Positions 47,001-54,090 of a DNA stretch of 64,000 bases are shown here, in pieces. The DNA is from Chryseobacterium paridis (lineage in GTDB: Bacteria > Bacteroidota > Bacteroidia > Flavobacteriales > Weeksellaceae): assembly GCF_016595215.1 (NCBI RefSeq), contig NZ_JAENHK010000007.1, positions 124,001 through 188,000 of the forward strand, in the 5' to 3' direction. The position numbers and the translations under genes were made by a program. The notes beneath the pieces were generated by a model. It made no database searches, was not told where the DNA came from, and was given only the letters and a program-made list of their open reading frames with translations. Numbering within the stretch: position 1 is the first letter of the stretch; each line of letters begins with the position of its first letter.

Positions 47001-47696
47001 GGAGATAGCCAGACCTTTGGAGAAACACAGGAGTATAAAGATATTATGGCTTACTTAAATACGGGAAGTAATCCTAAGCCAACCTTTTGGAAAAGGGTAG
47101 GCAACTTTTTCAGTAGTTTATTTGGAGGTAATAAAGGTACGAAAGCAACTGCTGGAGCTTGGGTTGTAACAGATATAGCTTTAATTCCTGATGGTGTAGT
47201 TGCGGCTGAAACAGCTACCACTGCTACAGCTGGTACTCTTGCATCAACTGGATTACTAACTTTTGGAGCTGTTTTATTTCCTACAATGGCTAAAGATCCG
47301 GCAATACCTATAGTAATGCCTGCTGATATGGTTAATGACCAGCCAAGTGAATTTATTACATTATATAGGGGAGTATACAATGAACACCCAGATTATATGA
47401 ATGCATTAAAAGGGGAAGCTCGGCCATATTCTTTAAGTGGACATGATGACCCAGAAAGACACAATGGGGGAGATTTTAAAAGTTTATTTACATCATGGAC
47501 GCTTAGTTTAGGAGTAGCTAATTATAATGCAAACAAAAATGGACCTGGAGGTGTTGTGTTAATAAAGCAAATACCATTAAATCATACAGTTCCTAGTCCT
47601 GATCATTATGATGAATTAGAAGTGTTAATTCCTGGTGTAGTAAGAGGAGCAACAGTTATTGCGCCAACAGGTCCCGGTTCTCCTAGAGCATTTTAA
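44043..47696 (+). CDS. DUF6443/RHS-core polymorphic toxin with ADP-ribosyltransferase tip
   Basis: About 1217 residues. After a signal peptide (MKKIILCLMLLISGWSFAQ) comes DUF6443 (YFDGLARPKQTISIKG), then many YD repeats and the RHS core ending YGARMYMSDIGRWGVIDPLS...NNPINFIDPDGR near 46812. The last 295 residues are the variable tip: a hydrophobic Ala/Thr-rich stretch, then LYRGV, FTSWT and DELEVL, which fit the R-S-E motifs of ADP-ribosyltransferases. ATG at 44043 gives a compact signal peptide; the ATG at 44001, overlapping the previous stop, would add 14 residues. The candidate immunity gene follows. Confidence 0.85.
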   Translation: MKKIILCLMLLISGWSFAQSGLTTNENYSYAKSCLTEDCSKKVESVQYFDGLARPKQTISIKGTPSGKDVVQHIVYDPTGITNKTYLPVPQSVTQDGGIYTDPLANASQIYGLEKIFGVTTMDIAPYNRVKQSVKPGNAWANKPVQYNYGTNAANEVLKFTASTIWENNATKTDIVKAGYYPVQKLSKNTVTNEDGNTSIEFKSASGKTLLVKKVISASESINTYYIYNEYNQLAFVLSPEASKAIESTANGTSVSQSTRDLLCYQYRYDSKGRQVEKKLPGKGWEYFVYDKADRLIMTQDAELGKKGKWFFSKYDRLGRVVYTGIADIGAQFIRDQVQRSTYDYIDQGKPWTEERNTTGFTNSGMTVYYGNTAYPTTIDKVLSINYYDTYPTGTPARPTQILGVNTISDNTANAVSTRSLPTASYVKNIEDDNWTKSYIWYDDKTRPIGTHSINHLGGYTKTESLLDFAGIPQQSKVYHKRLNADTEKIITQTYEYDSGNRLKKQWHQVGTGPQELLAENTYNELNQLSGKKVGNNIQDIVYTYNILGALTKVNDPASLNGKLFAYELKYQNPVNASVKYNGNITETDWRTTSDNILRRYTYSYDALNRLTKGTYSEPGSSVPQNGFFNETIAYDNNSNITSLQRNGKSFVGTSELIDNLTYSYTGNKLNSVNDASGNYSGYPDVSGNNITYDDNGSMKDHVDKGILQIDYNFLNLPDYVKFDKTYIPRLSIPDGKYNVNTRYLYRSDGTKLKKTYQYGSADSNTETYTITEYLDGFQYESTASIFKPTSPLTLKFVPTSEGYYNFENNKYIYSYTDHLGNVRLSYAKNGLGTEIIEENNYYPFGLKHQGYNQLSGNPAYNYQYNGKELQKETGWSDYGARMYMSDIGRWGVIDPLSETSRRLSPYNYAVNNPINFIDPDGRKSIYAPAMDPERSVGFGERGGLLRYYASGGHGGVADYLEYLGQQNGTATSLLIAMSKLNIVGGGDSQTFGETQEYKDIMAYLNTGSNPKPTFWKRVGNFFSSLFGGNKGTKATAGAWVVTDIALIPDGVVAAETATTATAGTLASTGLLTFGAVLFPTMAKDPAIPIVMPADMVNDQPSEFITLYRGVYNEHPDYMNALKGEARPYSLSGHDDPERHNGGDFKSLFTSWTLSLGVANYNANKNGPGGVVLIKQIPLNHTVPSPDHYDELEVLIPGVVRGATVIAPTGPGSPRAF

Positions 47697-47714
47697 AAAA
47701 TAATAAAAGTGATA

Positions 47715-48056
47715 ATGAATAGTCAAAAACTAAAACGAAGTATCCAAGATAAGCACCCAATTAAGAATACTCTTTTCGAAATTTTTTTTGAAGAAGATCC
47801 TTTTTTGGAAATACCTGAATCAATTATACTTGAAGCTAAGCATGCATATAACGTTTATTATGATAGATACATGATTCAAGAAACGGTGACAGGAGCAGGT
47901 ATAATGGGGTATGAATTTTTGTTAAAAAATTTGAAAGAGGAAAACGGAAGTATTTTTATTTATCAGTTGAAAACAAAAATTGGGTTTATAGCATGTTTCT
48001 TTGATAAAGATGAAAATTTACTTGGTGTTTTATGGAATCACGACAAAAAAGGCTAA
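47715..48056 (+). CDS. Candidate immunity protein for the ADP-ribosyltransferase toxin
   Basis: A 113-residue cytoplasmic protein with no signal peptide and no family that I recognise. It lies 18 bases after the toxin gene, the place where cognate immunity genes sit in RHS loci, and is acidic-to-neutral and very AT-rich. ATG at 47715 is preferred; a GTG two codons upstream is possible. The role is inferred from position only. Confidence 0.6.
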   Translation: MNSQKLKRSIQDKHPIKNTLFEIFFEEDPFLEIPESIILEAKHAYNVYYDRYMIQETVTGAGIMGYEFLLKNLKEENGSIFIYQLKTKIGFIACFFDKDENLLGVLWNHDKKG

Positions 48057-48204
48057 TGTTAGTCCGTTTCAACATTCTATGACAAAAATTGAAAGAAATA
48101 TTGAAATTTAAGATGCAGACAAATAAGTATTAGCTAATGGAGTATTGCGGGTTATTACAGCAAATGCTCGGCTCATAATTTTACACTTCACATTATTTAT
48201 TACC

Positions 48205-48234
48205 AGGAGGGAATGTTTTCCTTCCTATTTTTTT
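48205..48234 (+). terminator. Terminator after the toxin-immunity pair
   Basis: AGGAGGGAA-TGTT-TTCCTTCCT (one G-T pair) followed by ATTTTTTT, about 150 bases after the immunity gene. Confidence 0.75.
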
Positions 48235-48251
48235 GTGATCATTTGGAAATC

Positions 48252-48283
48252 TTTCCCCCTGCTGGCGCGAGCGTCACGCTCGT
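48252..48283. repeat. REP-like palindrome, left copy
   Basis: Reads TTTCCCCCTGCTGGCGCGAG and on through GCGTCACGCTCGT; GAGCG-TCA-CGCTC is an internal hairpin. GC-rich against an AT-rich background. An inverted copy lies at 48490-48520. Confidence 0.8.
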
Positions 48284-48314
48284 GTCCGAATAGGTAGGCG
48301 GGCAACTTATAAAT

Positions 48315-48350
48315 AAATCCGAGAAAGTACTAATATCTCGGATTTTTATT
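48315..48350 (+). terminator. Terminator hairpin within the RHS tail region
   Basis: AAATCCGAGA and TCTCGGATTT form a perfect 10-bp stem followed by TTATTTT. It lies between the two REP-like copies, with no intact gene ending before it, so it probably belonged to a gene now lost. Confidence 0.7.
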
Positions 48351-48483
48351 TTAGTATTTGAAGACTATGGGCTGAAAGTAGCTTTTATTTGGAATCTTAT
48401 AAATTGAAATTTAATGTTACATGAAATTACTATAAAGATGATCAGGAAAATTTTGGAAATAAATTTAAATTTGTAATGTATGA

Positions 48484-48651
48484 ATGTTAACGAGCGTGAC
48501 GCTCGCGCTAGCGGGGGAAATTGAAACTTTTGGAGGAACAGTTGAATCCTCTCCAACTAAAAATAATCCTTATCACTCTACTTTATCTGGAATAACATTT
48601 CAACAAGCTGAACAGCTATTTAACCCTAATATAAAAAAACCTACTAAATAA
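48484..48651 (+). pseudogene. Displaced RHS toxin C-terminal tip fragment
   Basis: From 48523 an open frame reads ETFGGTVESSPTKNNPYHST and continues to LFNPNIKKPTK and TAA at 48649. Such endings are typical of the C-termini of RHS/polymorphic toxins. The frame is open to an ATG at 48484, but those codons are just the REP-like palindrome. I infer an orphan toxin tip cut off by the REP-like element. The following small gene would be its immunity partner. Confidence 0.5.
48490..48520. repeat. REP-like palindrome, right (inverted) copy
   Basis: The reverse complement matches 48252-48283 with one base missing and one substitution over 31 bases. It abuts the orphan toxin-tip fragment. Confidence 0.8.
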
Positions 48652-48657
48652 TAAATT

Positions 48658-48912
48658 ATGACAGAATTAGAGCTAAAAAACATTCTTGAAATATGTAATA
48701 AGGCAACAGCAGCTCCTTGGACTTCTTATGTGGAAGGGAGAGATTTTGAGTCAGGTTCAAGTTTTATAATGACAGGTAAAGATGAATATAGAGACTATGA
48801 TATAGAATTTGTAAAAATAAAGCCAGAAGATCAAGATTTTATTTCTATGGCAAGGAACACGATTCCTGTATTAATTGACGAAATTATTAAGTTAAGATCA
48901 GAAAAGAAATAA
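48658..48912 (+). CDS. Small protein, candidate immunity gene of the orphan toxin tip
   Basis: An 84-residue protein that starts 6 bases after the orphan tip stop. CNKATAAPWTSYVEG and DQDFISMARNTIPVLIDEII resemble the ead/Ea22-like small proteins common in phages and toxin loci. No catalytic motif. Placement directly behind a toxin C-terminal fragment suggests an immunity role. Confidence 0.6.
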   Translation: MTELELKNILEICNKATAAPWTSYVEGRDFESGSSFIMTGKDEYRDYDIEFVKIKPEDQDFISMARNTIPVLIDEIIKLRSEKK

Positions 48913-49357
48913 TGGTCAAAATTAACCCAAGATGATCAATAATATCTAGCTAATTCATAAATTACATATAGTAAAATTTGATCTCGAGTAAATTTTCTTT
49001 AAAAATCAAAAAATCCCCTTGCTGCCACATGAATCCTTTCATGCGGCATTTCATTCTAATTACTTTCAATAAACAGTCTCATTTTCTATCTTTACCTAAA
49101 AGCATATAATAATGATGAGTAGATCGTAATAAAGTGATTATTCAGATGAAAAAGGGCCTTTGGATAATATCGTAGTTTTTAGGATGTTTGATTTATGATT
49201 TTTAACCACAGGAACGGATTCGTGTGACAGCGGGAGGGGGTAAATTTGTAGTGTATGAATCAAGGATTCATATTACTAATATTGTATAAAATAGAATTTT
49301 AATATTCCCATTGTATTTACTTCAATTTCGTTTTATTTTTACTGAAAATATATTTTT
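48913..49357. other. Gap of 445 bases, one hairpin
   Basis: A hairpin at 49023-49048 (TGCC-a-CATGAA-TCCT-TTCATG-c-GGCA) lies after an A-rich stretch. On the minus strand it would be followed by T-rich sequence (GGGGATTTTTTG), so it could end a minus-strand transcript, though no gene is there. The rest shows nothing recognisable. Confidence 0.4.
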
Positions 49358-49696
49358 ATGAAAGATTATATCATTTTATTTCGTGAGCCTGATGGAAGAA
49401 TGGATGAGCATGAGTATGAAGATGTACGAGTTCATCAACAACATTGGAGCGAGTGGCTGGAACGGTTAAAAGCTGAAGGCCGTTTAGTCGGGGGAAGTTC
49501 TTTAACATTAGAAGGAAGATTGATCACAGGAGATGGAACAATAATCACAAATGCAACCCACAAAGTAGGAATGGAGATCGTAGGAGGATTTCTATTATTA
49601 AAGGCAAACAATCTGGATGAAGCTACAGAAATTGTATCATCATGTCCAATTTTTGAATTTGATGGCTATGCGGAAGTTCGTGAATTTAAGAATTGA
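49358..49696 (+). CDS. YciI-family protein
   Basis: A 112-residue YCII/DGPF-type domain: YIILFREPDGRM at the start, HQQHWSEWLERLKAEGRLVG, and the C-terminal AEVREF. These small dimeric proteins have a ferredoxin-like fold with a His-Asp pair; function is generally unknown. Single gene with no partner. Confidence 0.88.
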   Translation: MKDYIILFREPDGRMDEHEYEDVRVHQQHWSEWLERLKAEGRLVGGSSLTLEGRLITGDGTIITNATHKVGMEIVGGFLLLKANNLDEATEIVSSCPIFEFDGYAEVREFKN

Positions 49697-49756
49697 GGTT
49701 GACTACATATTTTTAATATATAAATTGATAGAGAAGGCTTTTTTGCAGTTGATTTA

Positions 49757-50524
49757 TTAGTAGTCAATTTTATGATTAAGTTCAATAGGATTATTTTCCC
49801 TTTTTATCCCTTTTTGCACATCACTAATTATTTCTTTGTCGTCTTTAGGATTGCCATCTTTATCCAGAAAAGTAACTTTACCATAACCAAAAGGTTTTTG
49901 ATAATAGGATTTTGCTAATTCTTCATACTTACTCCAATTAATAGGTAATGCTTTAACCCTTGCATCATATAAATCTTTAAACTTTTTAGTTTGTATTAAA
50001 TGAAAATTATAATCTCCTGTACTATCTGCAATAGATACTATTAATCCAGGTAAACCATTAAAAATATACGGACCATCATGAATAGAGATATCATTGGTAA
50101 ACCATGCCGTCCATTCTCTACCCCCATACGTTAAAGTAGCTTTTTGAGCGTTATAAGTACCTATCTTTTTCTTTTCCGATGAAATATTCCATTGTAAGTC
50201 ATCTTCGATGGGAAGAAGGAAATCATCTTCTCTATTAGAAATTATTTTAGATATTTTATTTTTTGCCAGATCTTTTTTTACATAAAATTGATTCTCGAAT
50301 CCAGTTTGTAGCCAACGGTTTCCTTTATGTATTCTTGTAGAGTCTGCGGTTCGGCCATGATTTTCTCTGAATATAGAGGTTTTTTCCGCAACATCTAACA
50401 TCATATAACTGGTTTCAAAATTATTGGGTTTTTCAACATTGATATGATACTTCATTTCATAAACAAATGACATATTTTGAGCTAAACAAAAAGAATTACA
50501 TAGTATTAAAAATAAAACTTTCAT
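49757..50524 (-). CDS. GLPGLI family secreted protein
   Basis: A 255-residue exported protein with the family motif NGLPGLIVSIADSTGDYNF and a signal peptide MKVLFLILCNSFCLAQ. ATG at 50524 is preferred over 50572 because the promoter -7 box at 50580-50587 puts the transcript start near 50573. GLPGLI proteins are restricted to Bacteroidota; the function is unknown. Confidence 0.9.
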   Translation of the reverse strand: MKVLFLILCNSFCLAQNMSFVYEMKYHINVEKPNNFETSYMMLDVAEKTSIFRENHGRTADSTRIHKGNRWLQTGFENQFYVKKDLAKNKISKIISNREDDFLLPIEDDLQWNISSEKKKIGTYNAQKATLTYGGREWTAWFTNDISIHDGPYIFNGLPGLIVSIADSTGDYNFHLIQTKKFKDLYDARVKALPINWSKYEELAKSYYQKPFGYGKVTFLDKDGNPKDDKEIISDVQKGIKRENNPIELNHKIDY

Positions 50525-50579
50525 AGGTTGTTTATAATATAACATATACGTTTGATGAAATATTAATTCCAAAGATAAG

Positions 50580-50587
50580 AATTGATT
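50580..50587 (-). promoter_or_regulatory. Promoter -7 element of the GLPGLI gene
   Basis: The minus strand reads TATCTTTG, an exact TAnnTTTG box; the leader to the chosen ATG would be about 50 nt. Confidence 0.5.
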
Positions 50588-50836
50588 TTGCTCGAAAATA
50601 ATATGAATAAGAAATCATAAATATCACACAAGAATCGGATATATAGTTAGTTGGATGTAATCGTTAATCCTCATTCATAAAAATACCCCCGCCTAAATAT
50701 TTCAGAAAAATGGATAAGTGTAAAGATACAGGTCTCCACGGATGAAGTAGCGAATGTGGGGTTGTTTTGTTTTGTACTCCATCATATAATGAAAATAATT
50801 TAAGTTGGGAATAAAGTTTGGAGTGTGGTAAAATAA

Positions 50837-50869
50837 AAAACACTGTCAATCATTGATTAACAGTGTTTT
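50837..50869 (-). terminator. Terminator of tRNA-Leu
   Basis: On the minus strand AAAACACTGT and ACAGTGTTTT pair around a 13-base loop, followed by TTATTTT, a few bases after the tRNA 3' end. Confidence 0.8.
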
Positions 50870-50872
50870 CAG

Positions 50873-50954
50873 TACCCAGTGCCGGAATCGAACCGGCACA
50901 TCTTTCGATACTAGAGTTTGAGTCTAGCGCGTCTACCAATTCCGCCAACTGGGC
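50873..50954 (-). tRNA. tRNA-Leu (anticodon CAA)
   Basis: The minus strand folds as a class II tRNA. Acceptor GCCCAGU pairs with ACUGGGU, the anticodon loop CUCAAAC in stem CUAGA/UCUAG gives CAA, the T arm is GCCGGUUCGAUUCCGGC and there is a short variable arm. The length is 82 nt and CCA is not encoded. Confidence 0.95.
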
Positions 50955-51022
50955 TTGTTTTAAATTGGTGTGCAAATATAAAAACTTTTCTTACAATCTG
51001 AAAGCTTTTTATGAACTTTTCT

Positions 51023-51790
51023 TTAAAAATTTAATTCCAAACCATCGTAAGCAAGGTGCATTCCGGCTGGAAGTAATTTATCCTCAACGTCATGCAGTCC
51101 CAAATGATGACTGATATGTGTTATGAATAATTGTTTAGGCTTCAGTTCTTCATGCAATTGAATAACATCAGGAAGGATAAAATGGGCTGGATGGGGATCA
51201 AATTTTCGAATAGCATTTAAGATGAGAATATCCAGATCTTTTAATTTCTCTTTTTCTGTTTCAGAAATAAAGCTGGCATCTGTAATGTAGGCAAGCTTTT
51301 TAAACTTATATCCAAAAATAGGAATTTGATGGTGCATCACTTCGATGGGGGTGATTTCTGTGTCTAAAATATGAAAAGGTTTATTTTCGATTTCATGCAG
51401 ATCAAAGGCAGGAGCGCCAGGATATCTCACATCAGCAAAAGCATAAGGGAAACGTTTTTTAATTTCGTTTCCAACCCTTTTATTGCTGTAAATGGGCATG
51501 TTTTCTCCACTTTTGAATATAAGAGGTCGCATATCATCGAGACCGATAACATGATCATTATGTTCGTGCGTGATAAGTGCTATGTCTACTGTATTTTCGT
51601 GATTTACCAACATCTGCTGCCTGAAGTCCGGGCCACAGTCGATCAGTATTTTTCGGTTTTCCTCAGTAGAGACCATTACCGAAGATCGTAAACGGTTGTC
51701 TTTTGGATTATCCGAAGTACAGACCTCGCAAGTACAGCCAATAACGGGTACGCCTTGGGAAGTACCAGTTCCTAAAAATTTCAACTTCAT
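51023..51790 (-). CDS. MBL-fold metallo-hydrolase, PhnP-like
   Basis: A 255-residue hydrolase. LGTGTSQGVPVIGCTCEVC is the PhnP-type zinc motif with paired Cys, and ITHEHNDHVIGLDDMRP is the HxHxDH metal site; TDASFISE follows. PhnP cleaves cyclic phosphate of ribose 1,2-cyclic phosphates, but no phosphonate genes are near, so the substrate is open. Divergent from the conserved unknown gene at 51845. Confidence 0.9.
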   Translation of the reverse strand: MKLKFLGTGTSQGVPVIGCTCEVCTSDNPKDNRLRSSVMVSTEENRKILIDCGPDFRQQMLVNHENTVDIALITHEHNDHVIGLDDMRPLIFKSGENMPIYSNKRVGNEIKKRFPYAFADVRYPGAPAFDLHEIENKPFHILDTEITPIEVMHHQIPIFGYKFKKLAYITDASFISETEKEKLKDLDILILNAIRKFDPHPAHFILPDVIQLHEELKPKQLFITHISHHLGLHDVEDKLLPAGMHLAYDGLELNF

Positions 51791-51844
51791 TTTGTTTTGA
51801 GGTTGGTATTATTTTGGTAAATTTACAAAAAATTTCATGTCCTA

Positions 51845-53272
51845 ATGTATCAGAAACTAACTCCTAAACAAAAAGCATTAACAATTAATCTAGATCCTAC
51901 TATTTATGGTACTTTCGCGGAAATTGGAGCAGGGCAGGAGACTGTTCGACATTTTTTTAGAGCAGGTGGGGCTTCCGGTACAATTGCTAAGGCGATGTCC
52001 GCTTACGACAAAGATTTTAGTGATGCGATTTACGGAAAAGAGGCTAAAAACAGATATGTTACTCAAAACCGACTTCGTAAAATGCTTCGATATGAAGTAG
52101 CGCTTATCGAAGAAAGGATTTCCAGAGAAAATAGCCCAAATAGAAAGTTTTTTTCCTACGCTAACACAGTAACTACCATTAATTTCGATAAAACCCTTAA
52201 AGGGCACGGATGGGTAGGAATTCGTTTTCAGGTAAAAGAAAATGAAGGATACAACGAGATTGTGATCCATGTGAAGTTCAAGGAAAATGATGCTACTTTA
52301 CAACAAGAAACACTTGGAAACTTAGGGGTAAATCTTATTTTTGGAGCCTTTACTTACTATGACAATCCTCGAACATTAATCGAATCTTTATATGATGATG
52401 TAGCAACCGACAATCTTGAAATTGATATGATTGATTTCAGTGGGCCTGCATTTGATTATGTAGACAACAGGTTGATGTCTTTGCAGCTGGTAAAAAATAA
52501 TATGACGGATGCCGTTATTTTCAATAGCCAGGGGAATAATATGTTACCAGCGGATATTTTGTACAAGAAAAATATCTTTGCGGTGCGAGGAAGCTTCAGA
52601 CCTGTGACCAAAGTAAATATTGACATGCTGCAAAACGGTATTGACATGTTTATGAAAGACGCAGCCTGTACCCAGGAACAGACAGAGATCCTAATTGAAA
52701 TTACCATTTCCAACCTTCGGGCTGATGGTGATATTGATGAAAGGGATTTCATGGATAGAGTTGATATCCTTGGTAAACTGGGGTACACTGTAATTGTTTC
52801 TAACTTCTCAGAATATTACCGATTGATTGATTATTTTGCTTCCTATACTACAGGAGATATTGGTGTTGCAATGGGAGTGAACAACCTCTTGATGGTATTT
52901 GATGAGAAATATTATAAAAATCTTTCTGGTGGAATCTTAGAAGCTTTTGGTAAATTCTTCCGTAATGGGATGAGAGTATATTTATATCCATATAAAGATC
53001 CTGAAACCCATGAATTATTAGATTCATCAACACTTAAAGTGGAAGAAAACCTAAAGGAGCTTTATAAATATTTCAAACTGAATAACCGTATCGTAGATAT
53101 CAAAAATTATAATCCGGAATTCCTGGAAATTTATTCCAGAGAAATATTAAGGAAAATAGCTTGTAATATCAAAGGTTGGGAAAGTCAGGTACCAGAAGGT
53201 GTTGCAGAAATGATCAAAGAACGCGGAATGTTCGGTTATAAAGAAGAACTTTCGCTAAAACAATTTTCTTAA
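51845..53272 (+). CDS. Conserved protein of unknown function (475 aa)
   Basis: A large soluble protein without signal peptide or membrane segments, starting MYQKLTPKQKALTINLDPT and IYGTFAEIGAGQETVRHFFR. The sequence is highly conserved in Bacteroidota and cyanobacteria as I recall, often under names such as nicotinate-nucleotide adenylyltransferase or TonB-dependent receptor. It shows neither an HxGH motif nor a receptor barrel, so I do not accept those names. It ends 12 bases before a GAF/fRMsr-like gene and the two are probably co-transcribed. Confidence 0.7.
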   Translation: MYQKLTPKQKALTINLDPTIYGTFAEIGAGQETVRHFFRAGGASGTIAKAMSAYDKDFSDAIYGKEAKNRYVTQNRLRKMLRYEVALIEERISRENSPNRKFFSYANTVTTINFDKTLKGHGWVGIRFQVKENEGYNEIVIHVKFKENDATLQQETLGNLGVNLIFGAFTYYDNPRTLIESLYDDVATDNLEIDMIDFSGPAFDYVDNRLMSLQLVKNNMTDAVIFNSQGNNMLPADILYKKNIFAVRGSFRPVTKVNIDMLQNGIDMFMKDAACTQEQTEILIEITISNLRADGDIDERDFMDRVDILGKLGYTVIVSNFSEYYRLIDYFASYTTGDIGVAMGVNNLLMVFDEKYYKNLSGGILEAFGKFFRNGMRVYLYPYKDPETHELLDSSTLKVEENLKELYKYFKLNNRIVDIKNYNPEFLEIYSREILRKIACNIKGWESQVPEGVAEMIKERGMFGYKEELSLKQFS

Positions 53273-53284
53273 AATAATAATATA

Positions 53285-53734
53285 ATGTCAGAATTAAAGA
53301 AAAGACTTTCTTCTATTCTTGAAAGTCCAAAACATAATACAGAAGAAAAGCTTCAGAAAGTTTGTCATTTGTTGGATCAGGAAATTTCCTATTTCAACTG
53401 GACAGGTTTTTATTTTAAAAATGGGGATAAAGAAGAATTGATATTAGGTCCTTATGTTGGAGCGGAGACCGATCATACTATTATTCCATATGGAAAAGGA
53501 ATTTGTGGGCAGGTTGCAGTCTCTAATGAAACATTTGTAGTGCCGGATGTTCATCAGGAAAGTAATTATCTAAGCTGTTCTATTGATACCAAAGCGGAAA
53601 TCGTAGTTCCCATTTTTAAGAATGGAGAAAATATCGGTCAGATCGATATTGATTCACACAAAGTAGACCCATTTACAGATGAAGATCGCGAATTATTGGA
53701 ATGGCTTTGTAATGAAGTTTCCAAAATTTTGTAA
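53285..53734 (+). CDS. GAF-domain protein, free methionine-(R)-sulfoxide reductase-like
   Basis: A 149-residue GAF domain with GKGICGQVA (Cys74) and NYLSCSIDTKAEIVVPIF (Cys98), the positions of Cys94 and Cys118 of the E. coli fRMsr. The first Cys of that enzyme (84) aligns with His64 here, so one of three redox cysteines is missing. It could still reduce free Met sulfoxide with two cysteines, or be a sensor. Co-transcribed with the conserved unknown gene and followed by a strong terminator. Confidence 0.85.
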   Translation: MSELKKRLSSILESPKHNTEEKLQKVCHLLDQEISYFNWTGFYFKNGDKEELILGPYVGAETDHTIIPYGKGICGQVAVSNETFVVPDVHQESNYLSCSIDTKAEIVVPIFKNGENIGQIDIDSHKVDPFTDEDRELLEWLCNEVSKIL

Positions 53735-53755
53735 TAAAGATATCTTAAAGAAATA

Positions 53756-53781
53756 AAATCCGACTTTAGTCGGATTTTTTT
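53756..53781 (+). terminator. Terminator after the GAF gene
   Basis: AAATCCGACT and AGTCGGATTT form a 10-bp stem with a 2-base loop, followed by four more T. Confidence 0.85.
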
Positions 53782-53800
53782 ATTTTACAATGTTGGTGTT

Positions 53801-53980
53801 TTCTTGCAAGCTCGTGCTGATTTAGCAAATCAATAACAATAAAGATCTACGTAATCTGCAAAATCTGCGAGCAAAAAAAGAAGAGCTGTTATTTAATCGG
53901 AATAAACTTCAGCTTGTTTGTAAAAATGTTTCAATCAATTTTTTCTCTTGCAGATCAAGCTGATTTAGCAGATAAATGAG
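53801..53980. repeat. Diverged GCTGATTTAGCA intergenic repeats
   Basis: TTCTTGCAAG...GTGCTGATTTAGCAAAT (53801-53830) recurs as CTCTTGCAGA...AGCTGATTTAGCAGAT (53945-53973), with an inverted, weaker form (AATCTGCAAAATCTGCGAGC) at 53853-53872 between them. This is a second dispersed repeat type, lying just before the paired-palindrome element. No gene in the gap 53782-54087. Confidence 0.6.
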
Positions 53981-54026
53981 CATAGAAAAACGCACTATCA
54001 AGCAAACATAAAACATTTCATCTATT

Positions 54027-54090
54027 CAATAGAAACGGGCTTTAGCCTGTTTAATAAAGAAGTTATACAATTGGCTTTAGCCAAAACTTA
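54027..54090. repeat. Paired-palindrome intergenic repeat, copy 2
   Basis: CAATAGAAACGGGCTTTAGC starts the block; the first palindrome has one mismatch (CGGGC against GCCTG) and the second is TTGGCTTTAGCCAA (54071-54084). The block ends CCAAAACTTA with TTA being the stop codon of the minus-strand BtuF-like gene, as in copy 1. Confidence 0.7.

Noticed and set aside
48365..48556. 63-codon minus-strand frame across the right REP-like copy
   Set aside because: Runs through the palindrome and the orphan toxin tip; no protein features.
51845..53272. Nicotinate-nucleotide adenylyltransferase or TonB-dependent receptor as product name
   Set aside because: No HxGH nucleotidyltransferase motif, no signal peptide, no plug or beta-barrel; such names look like propagated errors.
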